DNA of 64,000 bases. Source: Mesodorylaimus sp. YZB2_4. Lineage: Eukaryota > Nematoda > Enoplea > Dorylaimida > Dorylaimidae. The stretch covers positions 1,612,001 to 1,676,000 of the forward strand of contig JASANH010000850.1 in NCBI GenBank assembly GCA_030248295.1, given 5' to 3'. The position numbers and the translations under genes are program-made. The notes under the pieces were generated by a model that saw only the letters and a program-made list of their open reading frames with translations, ran no database searches and had not been told where the DNA came from. Positions 42,630 through 56,982 of this stretch are shown piece by piece (positions within the stretch are counted from its first letter, which is position 1; every line of letters begins with the position of its first letter).

Positions 42630-45053
42630 ATGGCCATCAAAATGTTATCGGACACGACACCGTTATCGGTGAATTATTACAATCGTAACAACGTCGCCAC
42701 GAGGAGATCATTGATTTGTTTCCTCCTTTTTGCATACGCGTCTTTTTTGGTGGACTGCGCGAGATCGGGCGATGTTTCGAATGCCGTGGCTGTGGGCGAC
42801 TCCGGCGTGAAGCGAGTGTGTCAACTTATCGATATCGATATGTGCCGCGATCTGCCCTATAATTACACCAGCATGCCTAACCTGGCTGGCAACGAGGAAC
42901 AGCCCGACGCCGAGATTCAGTTGACCACATTCCAACCTTTGATTCAACTTCACTGTTCACCTTATTTGAAGTTCTTCTTGTGTTCGGTTTACGTGCCCAT
43001 GTGTACAGACATGATCGACGTTCCGATCGGCCCTTGCCGTCCGTTGTGCGACGGTGTGAGACGTTGCTGCGAGCCCATGCTTCGACAATTCGGATTTCCT
43101 TGGCCCGCTTCTTTGAACTGTTCCAAGTTTCCGCCCGAGAACAATGCTCAGGCCATGTGCATGAGGGGCCCTGGCGGGGGGAGTGGAGTGGGCGAGAGTT
43201 CGGACGGCAGCGGGAAGGGGCAGAGGGAGAACGAGCATGGTGGCTGCTCGCACGTCATCCCTGTCGTCGATGACTCTGTGGTTAGCGGAAGTCCGTCTGC
43301 TAAGCGCCCGTCCGAAACCTCATTCGGCTCGTTCAATCGGCGCCTTCCGTTCGAAAAGAGTATTTTCGATTCGCCTAACAAGCTGTGCCCTAATTTGCCA
43401 CCTCGAGTGGAATCAGATTTACTTGATAAGTTTGTATTGATCAACAAGACGGGCTCTTGCGTGCCCTTATGTGGCGATGTGGATGTGCTATTTCGAAAAG
43501 AGCAGAAAAAGACGGCGGCTGTGCTCTTGTATGTCGTAACGATTATTTGCTTCGTATTTTCGGCTGCGGCCGTGGCTTGCGCTTTTTGTTGCCCATTATC
43601 GGCTTCTTCCACGTCGAGTTTCAACAATAAGACTGGCACCGTTTCTACGAGTGGTTCGGGACCGGCAGTGAACTCGAGCACGCCTTATTTGGCCACCGAT
43701 CGGCTACGTTATACGGAATCGCCGATTTTCTTTATTTGCGTTTGTTACGGGTTGGCTTCGATTGGTTTCATCATTTGCCTTTGTTCTCCGTCGGCGAATG
43801 GCTCGGCGGCCGCTTCGGACGTGGCTTGTGTGAATTATGGAACCGGGGAGGCGTCGCGAACCGTTTTAGTGGGCCAGGGACTTCAGCACGTCAAGTGCAC
43901 TGTGGTGGCAATAATCCTGTATTATTTCTTCACCGCGTCTAGAATTTGGTGGTTATTCTTGTGCGTTATCTTACTGGTGTGCGGGACTTTAAATTGGCCG
44001 GCCGAATCTGTTGAGAGGCGCAGTTTTTGGCTTCACATTGTGGCCTGGGGATTGCCAGTTTTGAAAGTTTTAATCGTTTTAGTGCGGCAAAGTGTGGACG
44101 GAGACGAACTGACTGGGGTGTGTTACGTGGGTAATCAGAACTCGGCCGATTTGTTATCGTTATTGATTTTGCCAGAGATGATATATCTAGTCGTCGGATT
44201 AGTTCCGCTCGTGGCTGGTTTAATATTGACCTTGAATCATCGATTTGGAGGTGGCTCCCAAAAGCGGTCGATGTTAGCCGGCGTTGGTTCCGGCGATCAA
44301 GACGATGCGTCTTGTCGTAATCACTATCAGCGCCCATATTCGCCTTCGTTGATGAGAAATGTGGCGTCAAAATCGGCGGCCGTTTCGTCGTTGGTTGATG
44401 GAGTGCCTCCGTCGTCGTGCGGCTTGGCGTCCAGAGTGATTTTGGCCGCCTCATTTATTGTACCAGCCTCCTGCCTTTTGGCCACATATTCCTATGAATA
44501 CGCTAATCGCGATCGATGGCTTACGAAGAATGGTTGGCAAGCCATGAACTTTGAAGCGTTTTTAGTGAAAATTTTGGCGGGATTGTCTTACGGGATCGCG
44601 TGTTCGAGCTGGTTGATTTGTCGACGCCTAATTTGGGTGTGCTTAGTTTTATGGCGTCGTCTAACGTCTCCGGCGGCCAGGAAGGGCGTAGCTTGTGCGT
44701 GGCCAGCTGCGGCTACTGCGGCCAGTTTGTCATCGTCGATGGGTCAGCAGCCGTCGACGGGTGCTGCGTTGGCTTTGTTGCCAGCTAACGATAAGCAACA
44801 GCGTGCTCAACAGGGCCAAGGCAACGGCGACCATCAAGGCCAGTATCATTGCCATCGAAATTACCCACACAATTTCCAAAATAGACCAGCAAACCAAAGT
44901 CAGTTTCCTGTTTACCAACAACAGCGTCTGCCATTGCTCGCTCCCTCCTCGACGCCCATAAATCCGGCGCCGTCGTTAGAAACTGCATCGTTGTCTTGCG
45001 GGCCACAACAGCCGCTCTGGTATCAACAACGTGGAGCTAATTTGATACTTTAA
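42630..45053 (+). CDS. FZD4: Frizzled receptor, Fz4-like
   Basis: Seven-pass Wnt receptor of the plasma membrane. Intronless, 807 aa. Signal peptide in residues ~27-45 ([17 protein letters not shown]). The Cys-rich Wnt-binding domain spans residues ~70-180 with [40 protein letters not shown] and SLNCSKFPP; its wording is closest to Fz4. A long Gly/Ser-rich linker leads to TM1 (~294-318), TM2 (~364-386), TM3 (~420-450), TM4 (~466-486), TM5 (~510-535), TM6 (~600-625) and TM7 (~641-675). The third intracellular loop is about 65 residues, far longer than usual. After TM7 the canonical KTxxxW Dishevelled-binding motif is not present; the equivalent place reads [12 protein letters not shown]. The tail is Gln-rich and ends in LIL. 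An in-frame ATG at residue 5 is an alternative start. Confidence 0.93.
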   Translation: MAIKMLSDTTPLSVNYYNRNNVATRRSLICFLLFAYASFLVDCARSGDVSNAVAVGDSGVKRVCQLIDIDMCRDLPYNYTSMPNLAGNEEQPDAEIQLTTFQPLIQLHCSPYLKFFLCSVYVPMCTDMIDVPIGPCRPLCDGVRRCCEPMLRQFGFPWPASLNCSKFPPENNAQAMCMRGPGGGSGVGESSDGSGKGQRENEHGGCSHVIPVVDDSVVSGSPSAKRPSETSFGSFNRRLPFEKSIFDSPNKLCPNLPPRVESDLLDKFVLINKTGSCVPLCGDVDVLFRKEQKKTAAVLLYVVTIICFVFSAAAVACAFCCPLSASSTSSFNNKTGTVSTSGSGPAVNSSTPYLATDRLRYTESPIFFICVCYGLASIGFIICLCSPSANGSAAASDVACVNYGTGEASRTVLVGQGLQHVKCTVVAIILYYFFTASRIWWLFLCVILLVCGTLNWPAESVERRSFWLHIVAWGLPVLKVLIVLVRQSVDGDELTGVCYVGNQNSADLLSLLILPEMIYLVVGLVPLVAGLILTLNHRFGGGSQKRSMLAGVGSGDQDDASCRNHYQRPYSPSLMRNVASKSAAVSSLVDGVPPSSCGLASRVILAASFIVPASCLLATYSYEYANRDRWLTKNGWQAMNFEAFLVKILAGLSYGIACSSWLICRRLIWVCLVLWRRLTSPAARKGVACAWPAAATAASLSSSMGQQPSTGAALALLPANDKQQRAQQGQGNGDHQGQYHCHRNYPHNFQNRPANQSQFPVYQQQRLPLLAPSSTPINPAPSLETASLSCGPQQPLWYQQRGANLIL

Positions 45054-48000
45054 ATGAACGATACGCTCTCTTATCCTGTACAGTATCGTGATGGTGTACA
45101 TGCCTTGGGTATTTACTTTCGAAGGCTTGGTTTTGGGTTAGATTTCTGACAACTGAATAGGACTTAGTGGCTTGAAGGATACGCGTTTGTACAGCACTGC
45201 GTATATTGTTCAAGATGCAAATATAGACAAAGCTGACTCGTCTTTGTTGGGGGGCTGGGAAGATATGGAATAGGCCGGAGACCGGACGCGTGAGTTACGG
45301 TCAGCTCGAGCCTACTGTAGCGAAAATGAATAGTTTTTGTGACGGTGTAAACAAAAAGTGAATAACAAACTCAAACAGGGCCCGGCTGGTGGCCCTTGGA
45401 ATATATTTATCGTTTTAGCTGAAACGGTTGGCGGCAAGTGGGCGCGGGGGCAGGTTAGGTTTAAGTGCTTTTATCCCGGAAGGCGTCTGCGCGGCGAAGA
45501 CGTCCACGGACAAAAAAATTTTGTCTGGAAGCCGATAGATATATTTCACAAAGGCTCGCAAGCCGCCTATGGAATTTATGTACGGTTTTGCCTCCCTCGG
45601 GCAAAATGGGGGCCCGGTCGAGCTTTCAGACTAGTTTTTGTATAAAAGCTAGGCCTTGGGCGGCGTATTAGCAAGGGTATCAGAAACGCGAGGCCGACGA
45701 CGTGGCCGAAAGGGTTTATCGCATTCGTAAACAAAGCGTCGAGAGCATTATCTGTTCTGGGGCGCACGGGCGATAGGGCAGAGCAAACACTGAACGAATG
45801 TACTGTAGATGGAAGGGACGGTGTTTGTGCGTGCGTGGTAGGGGCCGTAATAAGACGCTAATTCCACAGTTTGATTGATGGCATTGGAAGCGGGAGACTT
45901 TTTGACAGGCGGCGCTCTAAACGGAGTCGGACGTCAGAAGAGGTCGATGCGCGTTTTCTCAAAACAGACCTCGATTTCTTGGTAAACACACGAGTGGGAG
46001 CTACGGCAGCCCGAGGCGCGCCACGATCAGAAAGCTGTGCGAGTAGGTGTACCTATTTCGTGGAGCCAACGATGTGCGTGTCAGACGATGACTGATCGTC
46101 CCTGCTCGACGCTCGAAACGGGCCTCGATCGTCTCATAGATCATTTCTCGACGGATGCGTCCGTCCAGGCCACTGCCGAGACCATTCTCGAAGTAGGAAC
46201 TGAAACGTATCAAAGGTTCACCGGAGCATGTGGGGTGTAGAAAATATGATAGATGAGACTGGCGAATCGTCCCTTCGGTAATTTTTAATCACACGGAACA
46301 AGGACGATGGCTATCAGTTCTATATTTGCGCATCGTCCCTGTCACACTGTCTTTCGAGGTGAACGAATTTTTGAAAAATAACCATGACGGCAATGCAGAG
46401 CACAGAAGGTTGGAGGAGTAAAAAATTTATGGCGGCATAAAATCAAAAGGGCAGTCCAGTAAAAAATGTTTGACTTTGAAAAAAGACGAGTGTTATCAGT
46501 GACCTTATTTTACGAGTATCATCTGTGTGGTGTTAAGGTAGTACAGATTTGGATATGTATGGCACCAGTGGTGGGTGTAAAAAGAAGGAATTTTTTTTGC
46601 TTGGCACGAGGTTGGCTCTGGCATTCTTTGGTTAGTGGGAGTTGGGGAAGGATGCGGCTGCCGAACGGACCCACCATGCGCGCGTATATCATTTTGTGAA
46701 AACGCCAATGGCCACCATCGTTCACTGTCAGGCGAGACCAGCACGGAGAACCCTAATTATAAACCTGAAATCGAGAACAAGTCGTATATCAGCCAAATGC
46801 GAATTTTGTCGGCCAATCAATCACGGATCTCGTCGTCGTCCTATCGCATATACATTGGTATATACACAGCGCTTTTGTCTCGCCGAGGACGGACGGCTGG
46901 CCGGGTGAATATTTACGAGATAGGAGAGGCAAAAAACGGCCGACGGCAGTGATGATAAACGATGCGGAGGGATTGCGTTAACTAAACAAAAAAACATGCC
47001 GAAACGAAATAATGTATAGCATTTTAGGGGCGAAAATAGGAGATGAATTTTTATAAGGAAAGCTCCGTTGGCTGAAAGGAGGATGGTTGAAAATCAAACT
47101 ACTAACGGATTTAAAAGTGACAGTGTGCAGATTAGAATGTTGAAAGAGAGACTCGGGTCAAGGTCGGTGTTGGTAGCACAGTAGAGGCAGGGCACCATCA
47201 CCCGATTGTGAGCCAGTCACGAAAGCGGATTGAGGACTGGGCTGTGGCTAGGGTCTGGGGTCGATGCACAATGAGTAAGGGATCAGTGAAGTCTGTACTA
47301 TCGATTATGCACTAAATATTGCTCCACTTTTTGGCAAAGTGCCGATTATGTTTGCACAAACGGGGATCGCAACGATTCGAGCACCAGACTCATTAAAACG
47401 GCTTGAGGGAGTCAAGTTGCATGGTGGAGATCAGGGTTATCTATGTTAGAAAAAGGCAATGGCTGAGCGATGTGGACATCGTGACTGCACTCTTCGGCCT
47501 CACTCTTGCATACTGGCATTGACCCAAGTATTCCCACATTAAGGCACTGCTAACGTGCCCGAATGTAACCATCTGGAACGTGCTGCTCGCAGTGCATTCG
47601 TCGGACTATACTGTATGTAGAAAGTGGGAGGGGTTTCCAGTGTTGCAGGGTGGAACAAAAATTGCTAGAACTCTCGTAATGTATTTTGAAACAACTATAA
47701 ACAGCAAGCAAACGAAATTTATCGTAGTACAGGCTGTAATGGATCACAACGGCAACCACTCATCGTCAGAGTCGGTGTGCTCCATATTTTACGGTGGCGT
47801 GTAGGACAAATTACGCACAATACTCGTATGATTTAACCCGCCCGCGAGTCGAACACTCAATGCCAAGTTTACTGTTCAAAAATCGCGAGAGTTGCGACAA
47901 TTTCCAGCTCTTCTTAAAGCATTCGACCATACCCGAACATTTTTGTAAAATAGCAAACGTTTTACAGCGGAAAGTGGAAATCAGTGCCGGCAGGGGTGTC

Positions 48001-49795
48001 GGCTGTAGGCTGTGTCGGCAATGATAGCATTGCCAGTGCAGTAACCATCCAGTTTGGCTGAAACAATCGTGAGCACAGACAATCTACCAGCAGCTCTCTA
48101 TTTGGCTTCTGAATTATCAGTCTGTGCAGAGCGTCTGTAAATTATGTGTGCCGTTGGTCTTCACTTGTTATCCCAGCGAATGTGTTGTAGGATTTCGGAA
48201 AGGGTCTAACCTGGGATATGAAAGAGGAAATATATGTAAGTGAGAACTTCGCTAAACGCGAGGGAATACAGTTCCATCCACCCATGCGCTAGTGCTACCC
48301 CGTCTCGCAGAATATTATGTCATGTGCAATCAATGTCAGGTGACACGCAAGGATCATACTAGAACACGACGGTATTTGTTCACAGGCTCAAGCAGAGCCA
48401 TCCTACTTGCGGCTGTGGAAGAGAATGCGACCGACTGAAGTCGGCGGGGCGAAGACTCGGATTGAAGCAAGTCGAGTCCAGGACTACAGTACACCTACTG
48501 GTGGAATGTCAATCTGATGAGTTCATGATTCGCAGCCAGATAATCCTATCCCAATCGCCGTTGTCGGCACGACTGCGAGGCTTACGTGCTGACATTAGAT
48601 GTAAACAGATAAGTAAGCATGGACGCCAAAAACGTTGTCTTTGAAAGTAGTATACTTTGACCCCGACTCCCAGCTCCAACCCAGGAAAGCACCCAAGTCG
48701 AGCTAGCCTCTGCGCATTCGCACCATCATGCCTATTTGTTAACGTTAGGATTTTCCTGCTCTTACTCATCAGTGTCTTGCTTGTCAATTCATGGAATTGT
48801 GTCATGAAAAGGCGTACTGTCAGGATTAGCGTACACTGCAGCAGTTTGGCCAGTCTGGGGTGCTTAGTTATGTGATTCGCTTCCTTGAACTAAAATGATG
48901 ATTCATTTTCAGGTTGCCGCGGGTCAGCTTCGCCACCAACTTATTTGCGGCGTGGTCGATCATTGTCGTGTAATTATAATGTCTCGAACTCCCATATTGG
49001 ATGGCCACTGAATCACAAGTCTCCACGAAATGTGGTTTCGTGAATTGGTTCGGCGCACTTATTGAGCGGGTTAGTGGGAGGGGGTTAACGATAGAGGTTG
49101 GTATGCTTAGGCATTGGTGTCCAGGGCCCCAAATGCAAATTAGGAGTTGTGAATAGGTTTCTGTGCTCGAATCATAGGCTAGAAATACTCATAATTAATT
49201 TGTCCCACTTAATACACATCTTGTTCGGCGCTATAAGTTTTGTGGTTTCTGTGTGAATAAAAAATTGATAAAATTTTGAAGGCGAAAAGAGTTGAATTGG
49301 TAAAATACATATGGTAACGAGATTTGCATTGCTGACTTCAACATGTATTATTTCGACGGGTACAGACGGGTTTTTTTGAAAAATCACGGCTGCAGCATTA
49401 CCTATGGTCAAGGTAGCCCGGGGGTACGACACGAAAAAAGGAATGTTTCAATCAAAACGCGCTATTACCGGCACATTTACCACACAAGCAGTAAGCTGCC
49501 GAAGGCATTACAAATTCGAGTTTGGGCGAGCAGCTTATGTTAAATCAATTGAATCAAACAAATCTGGGGTATCTTCATCACCGCAGTCCCCATCCCCTCG
49601 AGTGTCATCGTCCCCTGTTTTCGCTGTCGCTGAGTAATCCGTTCTCATTTCTTTGATGCTTGAGGACGCCTAATAGTCTTGGAGGGCGGGGCCAGGGCAG
49701 TTGGTCCAGCTGGGAGGGAAGAATGGCCCCAGGGTTAAATTAGCGGTCTCCCTCACTCGATTCGTCTCGATCTAATTCCAAAGTCTTGACGAGCC
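45054..49795. other. Gene-desert stretch downstream of Frizzled
   Basis: 4.7 kb without a frame I would call a gene. Short ORFs on both strands overlap randomly. Around 47810-47870 there is a fragment with CCGCGAGTCGAACACTC, related to the B-box part of the SINE copies at 25.9, 49.9 and 52.1 kb. No RNA gene recognised. Confidence 0.4.
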
Positions 49796-49985
49796 GCCTA
49801 TGCCATGTCGTGTCATATTTTATCCATAGCCGAGCACTGTACAGCGCACTCGAGGGCTAAGGAACACATATTTGACAATCATTTTGTGCCGAGGCGGGAG
49901 TCGAACCCACCCCCCCCCCCCCCCGTAAGTGCGCACCCAGTGTGAGAGGCATTAACCCGCTAGGCTACGAACCCGGGCTATCGGA
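49796..49985 (-). repeat. tRNA-derived SINE (family B), copy 1
   Basis: On the minus strand it reads, in order, GAGGTTCGACTCCCG-like B box (interrupted by a 15-nt C/G tract next to it), GCGCAC, a CCTCGGC turn, ATGATTGTCAAATATGTGTTCC and GCCCTCGAG. The plus-strand copy at 52085-52260 has the same order. The tRNA-like head GCCTCTCACACTGGGTGCGC contains an A-box-like segment. Confidence 0.7.
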
Positions 49986-50142
49986 TTTATCCATCCCATT
50001 TAGCAGACCTTGCACCGCTCGCTTGTAAGATCATCCCGAATCGCCGTCACCGTGAGCGTAGAGTACTTCCTCTTTGTTCACCAATCATCGTTTCTCAAGC
50101 AACCACACACATTTTGAAAAGACTTTTTGGGCCCGCTGTGCC

Positions 50143-50475
50143 TGTAGCCGGCCGGCAGTCAAATCTGGTAAGCAAGGCTGCGCTGGGACCAGCACACACA
50201 GCAGTGTCCCTCGGAGTGAACGTCTCCACTAGAGGGCACAAGGACATCCTGGACCAGACACCAACGTGATGATGCGTGGGTGTGAACCCTGTTGGTGTTT
50301 CGTTTCTACCCTCTCCACTCGGAGCACCTCGACGGTACCGGATGAGTCACCCACAGCCTGGCGTGCATGGTCAGCGAGAGTTTATGGTTCTGAAAACGTC
50401 ACCGGGAATCGAACCTGATGACGAGCCCAGCCGCTCGCTACCAAGCTTGATCGGCTACCAAATGGCGAGCCCACG
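50143..50475 (-). repeat. tRNA-derived SINE (family A), copy 2
   Basis: Reverse complement of the 39726-40113 element at lower identity. It has B box GGTTCGATTCCCGG, then AACCATAAACTCTCGCTGAC, CACGCCAGGC, CCAGGATGTCC, CACTGCTGTGTGTGC and AGATTTGACTGC in the same order. The 5' tRNA-like head is eroded. Confidence 0.7.
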
Positions 50476-50984
50476 GCCCTGCTATCGCTATTATATGGCC
50501 TCTGGAAGGATCCTTAAAAAAGGTCGCTAAACGGAGAAGTGTGCGCACTAGGCTGCGGGCAGCGGGCTGCTAAGCCACGCGGGTGGTGGCTCGGGCCGCG
50601 ACCGAACCACTGCGCCCCGCGGCCAGAGCAACCACTGCTGACTGCCCGTCGCCTGCTACCCCAGCCAAGTGCTTGCGCGCAGTGTAAAGTGTACGCCAAA
50701 GGTAGTGGCAGCTGTTGTGAGCTCTATTTTACAATGTAAATAGTCATCCCCTTCACACTATCACAATCAGTAGGGTAGGAAAAGTCCCATAAAGAAGCGA
50801 ATTGAACATCTGTTACAAAAATCGTGCGGTCTATGGATTGGCAGTTTCTGGCGCTTACATCTATCTAAAAGAGAGCTCCCCCCCCCCCCCCTTAAGGGAA
50901 TCAGCGCAAATCGTATGCACTCGGAAAATCGTTCAAAAAAGCCATAGCGCATAAAACTTTGCACGTTTTAAAACTCCTCTGTAT

Positions 50985-51660
50985 CACCTTTTAAAATGGT
51001 ATTCCACGCCTATGCTCCATATTCTAAAACTGATCGAATGCACGAAGCATATACAGTACAGTGCCAAGGACAGAGTTAGAGGACTACCCAATCTACGTCT
51101 CAGGGCGCCAATCATAATATTACATTTGCGAACAACATCAGAAACGTGCTCAGTAAATTTCATATCGCTTGAAAAGGTCACACCTAAGTATTTAACCCCA
51201 GAGTAAGAGTTCAAATCTTGCCCACATACAAATAACTTTGTAGTAGGCTGCATGTTTCCACTGCCGTCCTGGAAGATAATCGCTTGGGATTTTGGAATAT
51301 TGAAGCGCAGACCAGAGCGTCTACCATTTCCGAAATGAAGTCAATGCACGGTTGAACCAAGCTTTAGACAGCATCCAAAGAGGGCACGGGTAACAGTGTC
51401 ATCGGCGTGTGCCTGGAGCAAACAATCGGGAAGCAATCGTGAGAATTCTTGGAGCAAGGGATCGATGTACGCGAACAAGGACCAAGGATACTGCCCTGTG
51501 GTACCCCTGATGGAATGACTGTGACGTCAGAGGTACTCTCACCAATCACTACACGTTCAGATCTATTCGATAAATATGAACCAATCCACTGAATTATTTT
51601 GCTTGGACTACGGGTGGCTGAGGCAGTTGATCGAAAGCGTTTTGCAAGTCAAGGAATACA
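50985..51660 (-). pseudogene. Degenerate non-LTR retrotransposon (LINE) reverse-transcriptase fragment
   Basis: Minus-strand fragments in RT order: VFLDLQNAFDQLP (motif A, near 51655-51610), GVPQGSILGP (motif B, near 51500) in a frame interrupted soon after, and KYLGVTFSSDMKFTEHV (the post-catalytic 'YLG' motif, near 51190-51140). Frames are broken by frameshifts and stops and the FADD catalytic box is not intact. The copy is also truncated at the 5' side, as usual for LINEs. Jockey/CR1-like by wording, but the clade is uncertain. Dead element. Confidence 0.75.
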
Positions 51661-52084
51661 GTATGTATGCCAACTATGAATTTCGATTTTTCCGAATTTT
51701 TTGCAAAATACGTGCTGTAAAGGCGATAATGAAATTGACGCTCGAATAATATTGTCAGTGACACTCAAAAAGCTTTGAGAGGATCGACACAGGGAAGATT
51801 GTTCACAAACGAGGCGCGCAACGATTGTTCGATTGTTCACGTTGTTCGTGAAAGCGAAGAGCCGAATAGGGGCAGTCGTCCTGGTCGCGCCGGGTATGCT
51901 TCTCCGGATCAGTGTCATTCCACAAAGAAGAGACAGTGTAAAGGCAGACAATATCGTGGCGCCCAGGCCGACGGCTGCGTAACAATGGAAGGAATCGTAG
52001 TCAACAAGACAGCTTACATAGTTCAGGTACTTGGGACCCCATTTGGCGGCCGACATTAACTTTTTGGCGGATGCAAACCTGGGA

Positions 52085-52260
52085 ACTCAGAGAGCAGGGG
52101 TCGGGGTCGTGACCTATCAGGTTGAGGCATCTGCCTCTCACGCTGGGTGCGCACTAACAGGGGAGGGTTCGACTCCCGCCTCGGTTCAAAATGATTGTCA
52201 AAATGTGTTCCTTAGCCCTCGAGTACAGTGTTTGGTTATGGATAAAGTATGACATGACAA
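52085..52260 (+). repeat. tRNA-derived SINE (family B), copy 2
   Basis: Contains a tRNA-like head (GGTTGAGGCATCTGCCTCTC, then GGGTTCGACTCCCGCCTCGG as B box) and a tail with ATGATTGTCAAAATGTGTTC and GCCCTCGAGTACAGTGTTTGG. The minus copy at 49796-49985 shares both parts, including TGGATAAAATATGACA-like sequence at the 3' end. Confidence 0.7.
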
Positions 52261-53415
52261 GTATGACATGAAATTGCATAAGTGGCGGCAGGTGACAAGT
52301 ACCGCAGAATACCGACATATCTCAAATCAATGGTGTACAAAACGGTGGTTAAGCCAGTTGCTCTATAAGGATCGGAATGTTAGCCCACAACCGGGAGACA
52401 CAAGCACACCCTGGAAATAAAAATGCTACGATGGACACAATTTGACAAGGATGGACCATGTAATGGCTAGATAGATGATTTCCCACAACGTCTCAGAGTC
52501 ACTTGGGGAAACAGCCAAGGGGAAGGTTACAAAACCCTCGCAAGTGACCCGCATGAAAACAGGAATGGCAAGGATAATTCCCGAAGATAGTCGCCAAAAG
52601 GGAAACCTAAAGGGGTCCACTGATGTGAGAGGGAGCGAAACGATAGACCTCACTTATCCTCTTTTTATACAGGTTATGCAGGCTTGGCTTCGTGTCCAAG
52701 GTCGCCAACTTATAGACTCATGCTGTCTCATCTGCCCGCAATGTGTCCACAGTGCATGTGACTGTGGCCAGATAATAAATTGACAAAATGCTAGTTTATC
52801 TGAACTGTACCTAAAGAGCGCAAATTCGAACACAAGGCGTGAAGTTGGTTTCTGCTATCACTATCTTGCAGCCGTTCTGGTACCTACATAATATCGGCAC
52901 CGTAACTTGGTCATTGACGAATCCAGAAACTTCCCGTAGTGTTTTTGTGAAGGGGACAAAAATCATTGCTTGCAGAGTTAACAGCATTTCTTTACAGTGA
53001 AGACCTCGACGCAAATGCTGTTGAGCCATGCTTGAGAGTGTGGCTGCTCTTCCAAGTTAAATTCGCGCGCAGATCAGTTTTGACACCGTTGAGTACCGCC
53101 TATAACAAAACATCATACCTATATCCACTGTGCGCTGTGTGGCAGCACGATTTTCTGAAATTTTAGGTTTTCGAAGGAAATTTTTCCGTTTGTTGTTGAA
53201 GTAATTTTGATTTTAGTAAAAGAAAATCTATAAATATTGATATAATTAGAGTAAGTAGTAATAATAATTAAAAAGATCTAGGTCCTGGTGACTTATTTAA
53301 GCCTGCGTTGAAAGTTTTCGGCATTTTTTGGTGTTCCGAAAAGGTTTTATTGCACGACTAGTTTCAGTGGCCACCGCGTTTTCACTTTGCTTGTCCGCTT
53401 TTAGATATCGGAGAA
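52261..53415. other. Spacer upstream of ribosomal protein eS7
   Basis: No credible ORF. The 53220-53280 stretch is strongly A/T-rich. The last bases before the eS7 ATG read CCGCTTTTAGATATCGG. That can be read either as a TCT/TOP initiator (C followed by pyrimidines), as at ribosomal-protein promoters, or as a splice acceptor of a 5' UTR intron or trans-splice site. Confidence 0.45.
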
Positions 53416-56579
<3,164 letters not shown>

Positions 56580-56982
56580 AATGGGATGATTGGAGGAAGA
56601 TGATGTTTGTGTTTGAAACGTGGACATTCGTTAACTGTGTTGCGCTAGTTGGAAACTTGGTTGAAGAACATTGAAAACATTTTTTGAACTTTTATCTGGT
56701 TTTTAAAAACATCGACCAAAATCGGGTCAGCCGCAAATACGTTCTCGAAAGACGTAAATGGCAGAGTGCAGTCCGCCCGAGACCGCAGTCGCATTGCCCG
56801 AGGCGAAAAATTTCCCAACGCGCGGCCGTCAGCTGCTGTAGGAGGCAATGCGCGTCCCTCAGAGTGCAGTAGTCATGTGCATGCCTTGTTTGGCGTGACT
56901 GACTAAAACGAGTTCGAGCGAGGCTTGTTGCCATTCGCTGCGAGGTTTCGGCCGACGATAGGCGGTTCGTGAGTGAGTGGAA

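Noticed and set aside
43148-43681. 177-codon minus-strand frame inside Frizzled
   Set aside because: Antisense shadow of a conserved coding exon, with low-complexity composition.
51649-52056. 135-codon minus-strand frame next to the LINE fragment
   Set aside because: Considered as a LINE ORF1 or RT extension, but no RT or zinc-knuckle motif is present.
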